A stretch of 47,034 bases of DNA from Mesobacillus campisalis (GCF_000986785.1 NZ_LAYY01000021.1:1-47034), one strand, 5' to 3'. Shown: positions 7,260-15,869, numbered from the stretch's first letter. Program-made: numbers and translations. Notes: generated by a model from the letters alone, not told the origin.

Positions 7260-9073
7260 GACCAATCATCCTCTGCTGCGTCATATGGAAGGGTAAACGA
7301 TATAGTGGTTCCCTTTCCTTCCACACTCTCTGCCCAGATTTCGCCGCCATGAGCCGTAACCATTTCCTTGGCAATGGCGAGCCCAAGTCCTGTTCCGCCT
7401 AGCTTGCGCGACCTGGCCCGGTCAACCCGGTAAAAGCGGTCAAATATTTTCGTCAGATTATCTTTAGGGATTCCAACCCCTTCATCTGACACGCTTATGG
7501 TAATCCTGCTTTCTTCCTGTTTCACCTGGAAGGTGATCCTTCCCCCTTCAGGTGAATACTTCATCGCATTTGAGATGATATTATCAAGAACCTGGGTGAC
7601 TTTATCTTCATCAATTTCGACAAAGATAGCATCCTTAGGAATCCTGCGGATAAAGGTTACGTTCTGATTTTTTGTAAATTCAAAACGGTCAATGATCCGG
7701 TTAAAGAAAATCGGGAAATCAACCCATTCTTTTGAAAGCCGGTAATCCGTACTATCCATTTTCGAAAGCTGCAGCAAATCGTTGACCAGGCGGATCATTC
7801 TTTCCGTCTCGGTCTGGGTCGTCTGCAAGAATACCGGGGCTATTTCTTCATCCTTCCAGGCCCCTTCAGCCAGCGCTTCAAGATAGCTCCGCATCGTGGT
7901 CAAAGGAGTCCTCAATTCATGCGATACGTTTGCAACAAACTCGCGCCGCTCCATATCAATCTTTTCCTGCTCGGTTATGTCATGGAGCACCGCAATCAAG
8001 CCATTTACAAACCCGCTGTCCTTCTGGATAACGGAGAAATTGACCCGTAGAACAAACGGCTCGCTCGCTGTGCTGTAGTCGAGAATGACCGATTCTTGTT
8101 CCTGAAGCAAATCCTCCAGTGTATAGTCCTCTTCAAGGCCCAAAACCGAAACAATCGGTTCGGACAGGACTGTTTCACGTGAAACATCCAGCATATTGGC
8201 AGCCGGTTCGTTAATCAGGATGATTTTTCCTTTGCGGTCCGTCGCAATGACACCGTCTGTCATATTGGAAATGACTGAACTCAGCTTCCGCTTCTCGCCC
8301 TCGGTCGTTGCCGTTGCCTCCTGCAGCTTTTTGGTCAGATCATTAAAAGTCATGGCCAGCTGGCCAATTTCATCCTGGTCATATACTTTTACTTTTCGCG
8401 AAAAATTGCCTCTAGTCATCGCGAGCGCCTGCTTCTTCATGTCCGCTATCGGCCTTGTGATGGTACGGGCAAGCAAAATTCCCAGTAGGGCAGTTAGGAT
8501 AAGCGCTATTCCTGTCCCAGTAAATAGAATCCGGTTGATATCTTTCATTTGCGAAAAGATGTTTTCTACTTTGGCTATCAGATAAACAGCGCCAATCACT
8601 TCTCCGCCGGAATGGATGGGCGTAGACTGAACCCACACTGGCCGACCGGACTGTACTTGAATGCTGCCTTCCTCCTTATCAAGGAGAATCGAACGTTTGA
8701 TTTTCAGCTCTGTCGTCCTTTGTCCAACCACTCCCTGCTTGCTGTCGTCGGAAGTCCCAAGAATCCGGAAATTGCTGCCGTCAATCACCCTGATTTCCGA
8801 AATATCCTTGGCTACATAATCTCGTAAAATATCGCGGATATCCTCTTCCCTGGCAGGGTCTTCCTTGCCGCGCTCCCTGACCATTTCCTCCTCGACATCG
8901 TAAACCAGCATATTTACCCGCTGCTTCAGGGAGTTCTGGTAATTGGTCATGAGCGTGTCTTCGAGCTGCCTGACAAAGTAAACACCAATGATCTGCATCG
9001 CAATCAAGATTAACAGCACATAGATGATGACAAACTTAAGGTGGATCGAACGAAAAAAACCAACTTTTTTCAT
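7256..9073 (-). CDS. walK: Cell-wall sensor histidine kinase WalK (YycG)
   Basis: A 605-residue sensor kinase of the essential WalRK two-component system controlling autolysins and peptidoglycan turnover. Order: transmembrane helix about 11-34, extracytoplasmic sensor loop about 35-180 (PAS-like), second helix about 182-202, HAMP 203-255, PAS about 262-370, then HisKA with the phosphorylated His385 (NVSHELRTP). The ATPase domain has the N box (DNIISNAMKYS) and G boxes (DEGVGIPKDN, GTGLGLAIAK). The gene starts nine bases after walR and its end overlaps yycH. A perfect 16-bp parS lies in the codons for residues 296-301 (DVSRET). Confidence 0.99.
   Translation of the reverse strand: MKKVGFFRSIHLKFVIIYVLLILIAMQIIGVYFVRQLEDTLMTNYQNSLKQRVNMLVYDVEEEMVRERGKEDPAREEDIRDILRDYVAKDISEIRVIDGSNFRILGTSDDSKQGVVGQRTTELKIKRSILLDKEEGSIQVQSGRPVWVQSTPIHSGGEVIGAVYLIAKVENIFSQMKDINRILFTGTGIALILTALLGILLARTITRPIADMKKQALAMTRGNFSRKVKVYDQDEIGQLAMTFNDLTKKLQEATATTEGEKRKLSSVISNMTDGVIATDRKGKIILINEPAANMLDVSRETVLSEPIVSVLGLEEDYTLEDLLQEQESVILDYSTASEPFVLRVNFSVIQKDSGFVNGLIAVLHDITEQEKIDMERREFVANVSHELRTPLTTMRSYLEALAEGAWKDEEIAPVFLQTTQTETERMIRLVNDLLQLSKMDSTDYRLSKEWVDFPIFFNRIIDRFEFTKNQNVTFIRRIPKDAIFVEIDEDKVTQVLDNIISNAMKYSPEGGRITFQVKQEESRITISVSDEGVGIPKDNLTKIFDRFYRVDRARSRKLGGTGLGLAIAKEMVTAHGGEIWAESVEGKGTTISFTLPYDAAEDDWS
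8171..8186. promoter_or_regulatory. parS: Perfect parS centromere site inside walK
   Basis: TGTTTCACGTGAAACA at this position is the full palindromic consensus parS bound by ParB (Spo0J). It is embedded in walK, about 29 kb from oriC, on the side where B. subtilis also clusters parS sites. ParB loads here as a CTP-dependent clamp and recruits SMC; that role is established for the family. Confidence 0.95.
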
Positions 9074-9082
9074 CGTATTGAA

Positions 9083-9790
9083 TTACTCCTGCTCATTGCG
9101 CAAATAGTATCCCACTCCACGGCGTGTCACAATCCAGGTTGGGTGGCTCGGGTTGTCCTCAATTTTCTCGCGCAGGCGCCGTACCGTCACATCTACCGTC
9201 CGCACATCGCCATAGTAATCATAGCCCCATACCGTCTGAAGAAGATGCTCCCTGGTCATTACCTGGCCAATATGCTTTGCCAGATAGTGCAGAAGCTCGA
9301 ACTCGCGGTGTGTCAGTTCAATCGTTTCCCCGCGCTTGGAGACCACATAGGCATCCGGATGGATGGTCAAAGAACCGATGGTGATTTCGTTGGACTCCAC
9401 TTCATCCTCCGATTTGGCTGCAACCTGCTGGTGGCGGCGCAAATTGGCTTTTACACGTGCAATCAGTTCCCTTGTGCTGAAAGGCTTTGTAACATAGTCA
9501 TCTGCTCCAAGCTCCAGCCCCAGAACCTTGTCGATTTCTGAGTCTTTAGCGGTCAGCATGATGATCGGCATTTCATATTTTTTGCGGACTTCACGGCAGA
9601 CTTCCATTCCATCACGCATCGGCAGCATGATATCAAGCAGGATGATGTCCGGCTGGACTTCTTCCACCAATTCAAGAGCGGTATCGCCGTCATAGGCGCA
9701 ATGCACTTCATAGCCTTCTTTTTTTAGGTTGAATTGCAGGATATCTGCAATTGGCTTTTCGTCATCAACTACGAGAATTTTCTTTTGCAT
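9083..9790 (-). CDS. walR: Two-component response regulator WalR (YycF)
   Basis: A 235-residue OmpR/PhoB-family regulator, the same length as B. subtilis WalR. The receiver domain (1-120) has the acidic pocket (VVDDE) and phospho-acceptor Asp53 (LLDIMLP), then Lys of the VTKPF motif. The C-terminal winged helix (about 135-233) contains [15 protein letters not shown] and [13 protein letters not shown] chose the ATG at 9790 because AAGGAGA lies seven bases upstream; an in-frame ATG at 9796 has almost no spacing from it. First gene of the wal operon. WalR binds paired TGTWAH half-sites ahead of cell-wall hydrolase genes. Confidence 0.99.
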   Translation of the reverse strand: MQKKILVVDDEKPIADILQFNLKKEGYEVHCAYDGDTALELVEEVQPDIILLDIMLPMRDGMEVCREVRKKYEMPIIMLTAKDSEIDKVLGLELGADDYVTKPFSTRELIARVKANLRRHQQVAAKSEDEVESNEITIGSLTIHPDAYVVSKRGETIELTHREFELLHYLAKHIGQVMTREHLLQTVWGYDYYGDVRTVDVTVRRLREKIEDNPSHPTWIVTRRGVGYYLRNEQE

Positions 9791-9946
9791 GTCCATTCTC
9801 CTTTTCCCATTTAATGTCTATTTAAATATTGAAGTTTTTTTAAAAAAGACCTATCTTATCTATTTTACTTCATTAACAGCAAAAACTGAATTCCTGTGAT
9901 GGTTAACTAGGAAACTTCTTATTGCCAATTTACTGGTAAATATTGA

Positions 9947-9978
9947 AAAGCCTCTAGTCAACAGAGTCTAGAGGCTTT
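9947..9978 (-). terminator. Terminator of the M23 peptidase gene
   Basis: An 11-bp stem AAAGCCTCTAG / CTAGAGGCTTT begins five bases past the stop. On the minus strand it is followed by TTTTCAAT. Confidence 0.85.
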
Positions 9979-9982
9979 CCTT

Positions 9983-11464
9983 CTATCGTTTGAGAACACT
10001 CATCGGATTGACAAGCTTTCCATTTTTATAAACTTCAAAATGCAGATGGACTCCGGTAGAATCGCCTGTTCTGCCCATTACGCCAATCTTTGATCCGCGC
10101 TGGACCGTCTGGCCGGGCTTAACCGAGATGGAGGCAAGATGGGCATATACGGTGCGATAGCCATTTTGATGGTCAATGACGACCTTGTTTCCATATCCGC
10201 CATTATTGTATCCGGCGGAAACCACTTTACCGTTATCGACCGCTTTGATGCCAAGGTCGCTTGGTCTCGCAATGTCAATTCCCTTATGCATTTTTCCCCA
10301 GCGGTATCCCATTTGGCTGGAGACATACCCTCCACCTGCAGGCCATACAAAGTTTCCTTCACCGCGGGAAGCTACCACTTTTGTTCCCTTGATGATAATT
10401 TCCTTTACAGGAGTATGTATCTCGGTTGTCTGAATGGCCTTCTTTTCAGTTACCTTGCCATTTCGTTCGGAAACCGCATATGTAATGCCATTCACGCCGT
10501 CTTTTCCTTCCTGTTTCACTTTTGTGTCGCCTTTAAACATGGAAGCATCCTCGATCACTTCCTTTTCATGAGGCACCTCTTCTGTCTCGTAAACTTCCTT
10601 GCTGACAATCACTTCCGCAAACGGCTGATGGAAGGTAACCTTGAGTTCCTGGCCCGTCCTAATCACCGAGTCCTCTGTCATTCCGGCATTCAGGCTGACC
10701 AGCTGCTTGAGGGTCAGACCATGGCTGCTCGCGATTGAACTCAGAGCATCCCCCGGCTGAACTTTATAGCTTTTTTCTTCCAGTGTGCCTTTTTTAAAGA
10801 GATTGACTGCTTCTTCAACACTTAAAATTTGTTCCGGATCAATTTTTGCTTCGGTCATTGAAACTTCTTCACTCAAAGAAACGTCTAATAACCGAGTTTC
10901 ATTTTCCTTTAAAGCGGGTAATGCATAATTAGGATTCTTTTGGCGCTCCTCCAGCTCTGCAAGCTGCTCTTCTGTTACATAATCCAGCTTCAGGCTGCGG
11001 ATCACTTTTTCTGCTGACTCCTGGTCCTTGACATAGGCGACTTCCTTTTCACCAATCACAAGGGCATAGGCATTCGCCTGTATGCTAAGTTCGCTGTCCA
11101 GCTTTTGGATGACCTCATCTGAATCTGCCTGTGAGACAGACTGGAAAACCTGTTCCGAAACATAGGAGAGTTCTTTTCCAGCTTCAAGCTCAATTCCTTC
11201 ATAAATCTCTTCCATGGCAGCGGTTTTTTCCTCAAGCAAGGTTTCAACCTGGCCTTTGTCAGCCACGGTACCCACAAATTTATTCTCTACATATACATGA
11301 TAAACCGTTGTAAGGTCCGTCTTTTCTGCTGCAGCTATATTTCCTGTTCCGACTGTTAATGCAGTGACAGCCATTGCCGCAGCGGCAACCTGTCTAAACA
11401 CCGGTTTTATTTGAACGGCCATCTTGCCCCGTAAACCGAGCAGCTTCTTCTTCAAATTTCCCAT
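9983..11464 (-). CDS. Secreted LysM/G5/M23 peptidoglycan endopeptidase
   Basis: A 493-residue exported cell-wall enzyme. A signal peptide covers about 1-47 (hydrophobic AAAAMAVTALTVGTG, likely cleavage near AAA-EK). A helical region follows, then LysM at about 232-276 (YKVQPGDALSSIASSHG), G5 at about 282-358, and an M23 lysostaphin-type peptidase at about 372-488. Zinc ligands His393 and Asp397 (HKGID) and the HLH motif (His473, His475) are intact, so it should be active. It sits directly upstream of the walRK operon but has its own terminator. A near-consensus WalR box upstream suggests WalR control. The exact physiological target is not predictable. Confidence 0.95.
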   Translation of the reverse strand: MGNLKKKLLGLRGKMAVQIKPVFRQVAAAAMAVTALTVGTGNIAAAEKTDLTTVYHVYVENKFVGTVADKGQVETLLEEKTAAMEEIYEGIELEAGKELSYVSEQVFQSVSQADSDEVIQKLDSELSIQANAYALVIGEKEVAYVKDQESAEKVIRSLKLDYVTEEQLAELEERQKNPNYALPALKENETRLLDVSLSEEVSMTEAKIDPEQILSVEEAVNLFKKGTLEEKSYKVQPGDALSSIASSHGLTLKQLVSLNAGMTEDSVIRTGQELKVTFHQPFAEVIVSKEVYETEEVPHEKEVIEDASMFKGDTKVKQEGKDGVNGITYAVSERNGKVTEKKAIQTTEIHTPVKEIIIKGTKVVASRGEGNFVWPAGGGYVSSQMGYRWGKMHKGIDIARPSDLGIKAVDNGKVVSAGYNNGGYGNKVVIDHQNGYRTVYAHLASISVKPGQTVQRGSKIGVMGRTGDSTGVHLHFEVYKNGKLVNPMSVLKR

Positions 11465-11806
11465 GATATCCTCCTGCGGTACACGAACAAGGGACTAGTA
11501 CCAATAGACTAATAGATTTATAAACAACACCCCTATACCTTAACATAAAATGAATTGAAAAATCGGACGATGCATTGTTATGTAACAAAAATGTATAATT
11601 ACTGACATTTTCTGACCTGTTTTTGTAAATTTCTTGCAAGAAGAGAGAGAGTTAAATGTCAGATGTTCCTGGGAAAATTAGTCGAAAGGTCCAAGATCCT
11701 AAGGGAATACCGCTTTTATTGAAGAATTCAGCTGCTGATTGAAGCTGAATCTTTGTCTGAAAAGAGCGAAAGGATGTATATTACAGCTATATAACAGCGC
11801 ATAAAA
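11465..11806 (-). other. Intergenic region upstream of the M23 peptidase gene
   Basis: About 340 bases without a convincing gene. It holds the ribosome binding site GCAGGAGG just before 11464 and a possible WalR box at 11581-11597. No clear sigma-A promoter pair stands out, although TATAGG near 11534 is a weak -10 candidate. The stretch 11640-11800 shows nothing recognisable apart from the weak dyad AATTCAGC ... GCTGAATC near 11725-11752. Confidence 0.5.
11581..11597 (+). promoter_or_regulatory. Candidate WalR binding site
   Basis: TGTAAC-AAAAA-TGTATA matches the WalR direct repeat TGTWAH-N5-TGTWAH except for one base in the second half-site. It lies 117 bases upstream of a cell-wall hydrolase gene, the class of gene WalR controls. 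Its orientation is opposite to the gene. Confidence 0.4.
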
Positions 11807-11845
11807 ACAAAGAAGGAATGCGCCATGTACGCATTCCTTCTTTGT
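11807..11845 (-). terminator. Terminator of the tRNA operon
   Basis: A 16-bp perfect stem (ACAAAGAAGGAATGCG and its complement) with a seven-base loop, followed on the minus strand by TTTTTAT, directly after tRNA-Phe. Confidence 0.92.
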
Positions 11846-11846
11846 A

Positions 11847-11919
11847 TGGCTCAGGACGGAATCGAACCGCCGACACAAGGATTTTCAGTCCTTTGCTCTA
11901 CCGACTGAGCTACTGAGCC
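11847..11919 (-). tRNA. tRNA-Phe (GAA)
   Basis: A 73-base cloverleaf with acceptor GGCTCAG pairing with CTGAGCC, the D-loop AGCTCAGTCGGTAGAGC, anticodon loop CTGAAAA (anticodon GAA) and TTCGATTCC in the T-loop. The CCA end is not encoded. It is last in the cluster, immediately before the terminator. Confidence 0.97.
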
Positions 11920-12027
11920 TTATAAAGTTTTTATCCCGCTTAAGAGTTGGTGCGGGTCCTTTGCTCAAAAGACCTTCGGTCTTTCTCGCAGGTTACCGCA
12001 GAAGCTGTCTCAGAGAGGTTAGCAACC

Positions 12028-12083
12028 TGCTCTACCGACTGAGCTACTGAGCCGTATGAACTTTTTTGCCGGGCTACTGGGCC
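12028..12083 (-). pseudogene. Decayed partial copies of the tRNA-Phe 5' half
   Basis: On the minus strand the first 26 bases of tRNA-Phe are repeated exactly at 12053-12028, then the sequence diverges and no anticodon or T-arm follows. A second, 13-base remnant at 12083-12071 matches the first bases of the tRNA with two C-for-T differences. The sequence just before each copy also resembles that before the true tRNA. This looks like a duplicated and eroded tRNA gene between tRNA-Glu and tRNA-Phe. Confidence 0.7.
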
Positions 12084-12102
12084 GAGCTAATTTATGTAAA
12101 AA

Positions 12103-12177
12103 TGGTGACCCCTACGGGATTCGAACCCGTGTTACCGCCGTGAAAGGGCGGTGTCTTAACCGCTTGACCAAGGGGCC
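12103..12177 (-). tRNA. tRNA-Glu (TTC)
   Basis: A 75-base gene including the encoded CCA. Acceptor GGCCCCT, D-arm GGTCAAGCGGTTAAGAC, anticodon loop CTTTCAC with anticodon TTC, and T-arm GGGTTCGAATCCC are all intact. Confidence 0.97.
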
Positions 12178-12190
12178 ATGTTAAAAAACA

Positions 12191-12266
12191 TGGTGAGCCA
12201 TGAAGGACTCGAACCTTCGACCCTCTGATTAAAAGTCAGATGCTCTACCGACTGAGCTAATGGCTC
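12191..12266 (-). tRNA. tRNA-Lys (TTT)
   Basis: A 76-base gene including the encoded CCA. Acceptor GAGCCAT, D-arm AGCTCAGTCGGTAGAGC, anticodon loop CTTTTAA (anticodon TTT) and T-arm GGTTCGAGTCC are intact. It is first in the minus-strand cluster, about 100 bases after the promoter. Confidence 0.97.
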
Positions 12267-12368
12267 TTTATTAATTTAATAACTTCTATATTGAATTTAC
12301 CCACTGGCAAACTCGTAAACCGTCTCTCGTTCGACAAATTTCATATCTCTCTTAGACGACTTTTTCAT

Positions 12369-12396
12369 ATTATCATATAGGATCGGTGAAGTGCAA
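12369..12396 (-). promoter_or_regulatory. Promoter of the tRNA operon
   Basis: On the minus strand TTGCAC (-35) and GATAAT (-10) are separated by 16 bases, about 100 bases upstream of tRNA-Lys. The downstream words TGATAATAT give an extended -10 alternative. Confidence 0.6.
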
Positions 12397-12459
12397 TCTT
12401 TTTTTGCGATTTTTTTAGCAATGATAGACCTTATTTCTTTATTTTTATCAATAACGGGC

Positions 12460-12905
12460 TTCCATTTACTTGATGGAGGACCTTTTTTTCTATTCCCTAC
12501 CCAAAACGGTCCTCCATCACCCTCATGGAAGACCTTTTTTCCTCTTCCCTCCCCAAAGCGGTCCTCCATCACCCTCTTGGAGGACCATTTTTCCTCTCCC
12601 CTACCCAAAATGGACCTCCATCACACTCATGGAGGACCTTTTTTCCTCTTTCCTCCCCAAAGCGGCCTCCATCACCCTCATGGAAGACCTTTTTTCCTCT
12701 TTCCTACCCAAAACGGTCCTCCATCACCCTCATGGAAGACCTTTTTTCCTCTTCCCTCCCCAAAGCGGTCCTCCATCACCCTCTTGGAGGACCATTTTTC
12801 CTCTTCCCTCCCCAAAGCGGTCCTCCATCACCCTCATGGAAGACCTTTTCCCGATTGCATGCCCCAAAACGGTCCTCCATCCCTCTATTCCCCCCTCTTC
12901 CCAGC
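12460..12905. repeat. 52-bp tandem array of hairpin units
   Basis: Eight units share the start CCTCCATC at 12511, 12563, 12615, 12666, 12718, 12770, 12822 and 12874, a period of 52 (once 51), with a degenerate partial unit before them. Each unit has an inverted repeat, perfect in some copies (GGTCCTCCA ... TGGAGGACC, 9 bp, 9-base loop), followed on the plus strand by T5-T7, so each resembles an intrinsic terminator. Open frames exist in several phases only because the unit lacks stop codons; 52 is not a multiple of three. It lies between the purA terminator and the tRNA promoter. Confidence 0.9.
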
Positions 12906-12927
12906 GCCTCCTCCTGACCCCAGACAA

Positions 12928-12954
12928 AAAGCCTCCCAACACCCGGGAGGCTTT
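12928..12954 (-). terminator. Terminator of purA
   Basis: Stem AAAGCCTCCC / GGGAGGCTTT with a seven-base loop, 15 bases after the purA stop; on the minus strand TTTTTGTCT follows. Confidence 0.88.
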
Positions 12955-12968
12955 CAACAAACTAACAA

Positions 12969-14261
12969 TTATTTTTGGCGCCATGGGCTGCGGACGACGT
13001 TGGTCTGGTTGCGGTCCGGGCCTACTGAGAAGATGGATAATGGAATTCCCGTCAGCTGGGATACTCTCTCGATATAATGCCTTGCATTCGCTGGCAGCTC
13101 ATCGAGGGACTTGCAGCCGGTAATGTCTTCCGTCCAGCCTGGCAGTTCCTCATAAACAGGCTCGCATTGCGCAAGGGCTTTAAGGCTTGCAGGGAACTCT
13201 TCGATCACTTCGCCATTAAGACGATAAGCAACACAAATCTTGAGCGTCTCAATTCCGGTCAATACATCGATGGAATTAAGCGACAGATCTGTCAGGCCGC
13301 TGACCCTGCGGGCATGGCGGACAACTACGCTGTCAAACCAGCCGACGCGGCGAGGCCTTCCGGTTGTTGTACCATATTCACGGCCGACTTCACGGATTTG
13401 ATGGCCGATTTCGTTGTCCAGTTCCGTTGGGAACGGACCATCGCCGACTCTTGTTGTATAGGCTTTGCATACACCGACCACATGGGTGATTTTGCTTGGT
13501 CCGACGCCTGAACCAATGGTTACCCCGCCGGCAACCGGATTGGATGACGTTACGAACGGGTAGGTTCCCTGGTCAATGTCGAGCATAACTCCCTGCGCAC
13601 CTTCAAACAGGACACGGCGGCCCTCATCAAGGGCATCATTGAGGACAACAGACGTATCGCACACATACTGGGCGATCTGCTGGCCATATTCGTAATATTC
13701 GTCAAGGATGTCTTCAAGCTTGAAGCCTTCTGTTTCGTACATCCGCTCAAATAAACGGTTCTTTTCTTCCAGATTGCGGGTCAGTTTCTCTTCAAACACT
13801 TCGCGGTCAAGAAGGTCGGCAATCCTGATGCCCACACGCGCAGCCTTATCCATATAGGCAGGGCCGATTCCTTTTTTCGTTGTGCCAATTTTATTGGCGC
13901 CTTTGCGTGCTTCTTCGACTTCATCCTGTTTTAGATGGTACGGAAGGATAACATGAGCACGGTTTGAGATTCTCAAATTGCTCGTGTCGACTCCCTTGTC
14001 ATGCAGGTAGGCAAGCTCCTGCACAAGCGCTTTAGGGTCAACAACCATTCCGTTGCCGATAACGCATGCCTTATCTTTATAAAAAATTCCGGATGGGATT
14101 AAATGCAGCTTATACGTTTCACCGTTAAACTTAATGGTATGGCCGGCATTGTTTCCTCCCTGGTAACGCGCAACGACTTCAGCGTTCTCGGACAGGAAAT
14201 CAGTAATCTTCCCTTTGCCCTCATCTCCCCACTGTGTTCCCACAACAACAACTGATGACAT
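12969..14261 (-). CDS. purA: Adenylosuccinate synthetase
   Basis: A 430-residue enzyme, the usual bacterial length, converting IMP, aspartate and GTP to adenylosuccinate, the first committed step to AMP. The N-terminal phosphate loop [10 protein letters not shown] (12-21), the HTIKFNG segment carrying the catalytic His, the [11 protein letters not shown] block and the C-terminal guanine-binding region ([10 protein letters not shown]) are all present. It stands alone between two terminators with its own promoter and a likely PurR operator. A ribosome binding site (GGAGG) is 8 bases ahead of the ATG. Confidence 0.99.
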   Translation of the reverse strand: MSSVVVVGTQWGDEGKGKITDFLSENAEVVARYQGGNNAGHTIKFNGETYKLHLIPSGIFYKDKACVIGNGMVVDPKALVQELAYLHDKGVDTSNLRISNRAHVILPYHLKQDEVEEARKGANKIGTTKKGIGPAYMDKAARVGIRIADLLDREVFEEKLTRNLEEKNRLFERMYETEGFKLEDILDEYYEYGQQIAQYVCDTSVVLNDALDEGRRVLFEGAQGVMLDIDQGTYPFVTSSNPVAGGVTIGSGVGPSKITHVVGVCKAYTTRVGDGPFPTELDNEIGHQIREVGREYGTTTGRPRRVGWFDSVVVRHARRVSGLTDLSLNSIDVLTGIETLKICVAYRLNGEVIEEFPASLKALAQCEPVYEELPGWTEDITGCKSLDELPANARHYIERVSQLTGIPLSIFSVGPDRNQTNVVRSPWRQK

Positions 14262-14317
14262 ATCAGATGCACCTCCAAAGGTCTATGTAAAAGTAAAATT
14301 CTCAATCAAACAAATCA

Positions 14318-14347
14318 ATTTTACCAGTTCTTATACAATAAAGTCAA
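14318..14347 (-). promoter_or_regulatory. purA promoter
   Basis: TTGACT and TAAAAT on the minus strand with an 18-base spacer, plus a TGG extended -10, about 60 bases upstream of the purA start. Confidence 0.7.
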
Positions 14348-14350
14348 TTA

Positions 14351-14392
14351 AACACGAACATTTATATAACTATCTCAAAATACGTTCGTAAA
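14351..14392. promoter_or_regulatory. Candidate PurR operator (paired PurBoxes) upstream of purA
   Basis: CGAAC at 14355-14359 and its inverse GTTCG at 14384-14388 stand 24 bases apart within AT-rich flanks. The first box, AAACACGAACATT, fits the PurBox AWWWCCGAACWWT at 11 of 13 positions. The pair lies just upstream of the purA -35, as in B. subtilis pur operators. The second box is weaker. Confidence 0.55.
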
Positions 14393-14408
14393 AACTAGTT
14401 TTCTATTA

Positions 14409-14442
14409 TAAAAAAAAGACTAACCATATCAAGGTTAATCTT
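14409..14442 (-). terminator. Terminator of dnaC
   Basis: Stem AAGATTAACC / GGTTAGTCTT (one mismatch) with an eight-T run on the minus strand, immediately after the dnaC stop. Confidence 0.88.
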
Positions 14443-15812
14443 TAAGCTCCAGGCGGTATGGACGATTCTCCATAGCGCGTTTCGAGATTCACGAATTTGT
14501 TGTACTCTTTTACAAATGCAAGCTGGACCGTGCCAACCGGGCCGTTACGCTGTTTGGCAATGATGATTTCAATGATGTCCTTGTTCTCCGATTCTTTGTC
14601 ATAATAGTCATCGCGGTATAAGAACGCTACAATATCGGCGTCCTGCTCGATACTTCCGGATTCACGGATGTCAGACATCATCGGGCGCTTATCCTGGCGC
14701 TGTTCAACACCGCGGGAGAGCTGAGACAAAGCGATGACCGGAACTTCAAGTTCCCTCGCCAAAGCTTTTAGGGAACGGGAGATTTCCGAAACCTCCTGCT
14801 GGCGGTTTTCCCCTGAGCGTCCGTTACCCTGGATGAGCTGCAAGTAATCAATCAGAATCATCCCAAGCCCTTGCTCCTGCTTCAGGCGCCGGCATTTGGA
14901 ACGGATCTCGCTGATTCTGACCCCTGGTGTATCGTCTATGAAAATACCAGAATTCGATAGGCTGCCCATTGCCATTGTCAGCTTTCCCCAGTCTTCATCC
15001 GTAAGGGAGCCGGTCCTCAAGTTTTGGGCATTTATATTGCCCTCGGCACAGAGCATACGCATGACCAGCTGCTCCGCTCCCATCTCAAGGCTGAAGATGG
15101 CCACATTCTCAGCGGTCTTGGTCGCCACATTCTGGGCGATGTTAAGCGCGAACGCTGTCTTACCAACCGAAGGACGTGCAGCCACAATGATCAGGTCATT
15201 CCGCTGGAAACCGGCTGTCATTCTGTCCAGCTCGGCAAAACCGGTGGCAATGCCCGTAATGTCGCCAACACGGTTGTGAAGGAGCTCAATATTGTCGTAC
15301 GTGCGTACAAGAACATCCTTAATATTGTGAAAGGCCCCCGCATTCTTCCGCTGGGCCACCTCGAGGATGCTTTTTTCTGCTTCACTCAGCAGGGCTTCCA
15401 CTTCATCTTCCCTGGAATAGCCATCCTGGGCAATGCCTGTCGCCGTCCGGATCAGCCTTCTCAGCAAAGACTTTTCTTCGACAATCCTGGCGTAATATTC
15501 AATATTGGCCGCCGTCGGAACAGAGGCCGCAAGCTCGCTCAAATAGCTGACCCCGCCGGTATCCTCAAGAAGCTTTGCTGCAGCCAGTTCCTCGGTGACG
15601 GTAATCAGGTCGACCGCTTTCCCTTTGTCATTCAGGTTTAGCATCACATCAAAGATTTTTTGGTGTGCCGCCCGGTAAAAGTCTTCGGGAATCAAAACTT
15701 CAGAAGCAACTGTCAATGACGATGGTTCAAGAAATATAGCTCCCAGCACGGCCTGTTCCGCTTCCTGATTCTGCGGCGGCAGCTGGTTGGCAAATAAATC
15801 ATTCATATGCAA
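14442..15812 (-). CDS. dnaC: Replicative DNA helicase (DnaB family, Bacillus DnaC)
   Basis: A 456-residue hexameric 5'-3' fork helicase; it is called DnaC in B. subtilis and DnaB elsewhere. The N-terminal helical domain (about 10-110, PPQNQEAEQAVLGAIFL) binds primase and loader. The RecA-type domain has Walker A ARPSVGKTAF, Walker B MILIDYLQLI, and the DIRESGSIEQDAD block. It follows rplI with about 140 bases between, including a terminator, so it may have its own promoter. No intein or insertion is present. Confidence 0.98.
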   Translation of the reverse strand: MHMNDLFANQLPPQNQEAEQAVLGAIFLEPSSLTVASEVLIPEDFYRAAHQKIFDVMLNLNDKGKAVDLITVTEELAAAKLLEDTGGVSYLSELAASVPTAANIEYYARIVEEKSLLRRLIRTATGIAQDGYSREDEVEALLSEAEKSILEVAQRKNAGAFHNIKDVLVRTYDNIELLHNRVGDITGIATGFAELDRMTAGFQRNDLIIVAARPSVGKTAFALNIAQNVATKTAENVAIFSLEMGAEQLVMRMLCAEGNINAQNLRTGSLTDEDWGKLTMAMGSLSNSGIFIDDTPGVRISEIRSKCRRLKQEQGLGMILIDYLQLIQGNGRSGENRQQEVSEISRSLKALARELEVPVIALSQLSRGVEQRQDKRPMMSDIRESGSIEQDADIVAFLYRDDYYDKESENKDIIEIIIAKQRNGPVGTVQLAFVKEYNKFVNLETRYGESSIPPGA

Positions 15813-15869
15813 ACCTCCCTAAGAGGATCATTAAAGAAAAAAAGTGATCAGCAATAAAGACTAATCACA

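Noticed and set aside
11465-11806. A c-di-AMP (ydaO-type) riboswitch before the M23 peptidase gene
   Set aside because: I looked because such riboswitches precede wall hydrolases, but saw no matching conserved blocks or long pseudoknotted structure.
12028-12053. A fourth functional tRNA
   Set aside because: Only the 5' half is present; there is no anticodon arm, T-arm or matching acceptor strand.
12391-13123. Long plus-strand open frames across the 52-bp repeat array
   Set aside because: The repeat lacks stop codons, all three plus frames are open, the unit is not a multiple of three, and the frames run into antisense purA without a sensible start or ribosome binding site.
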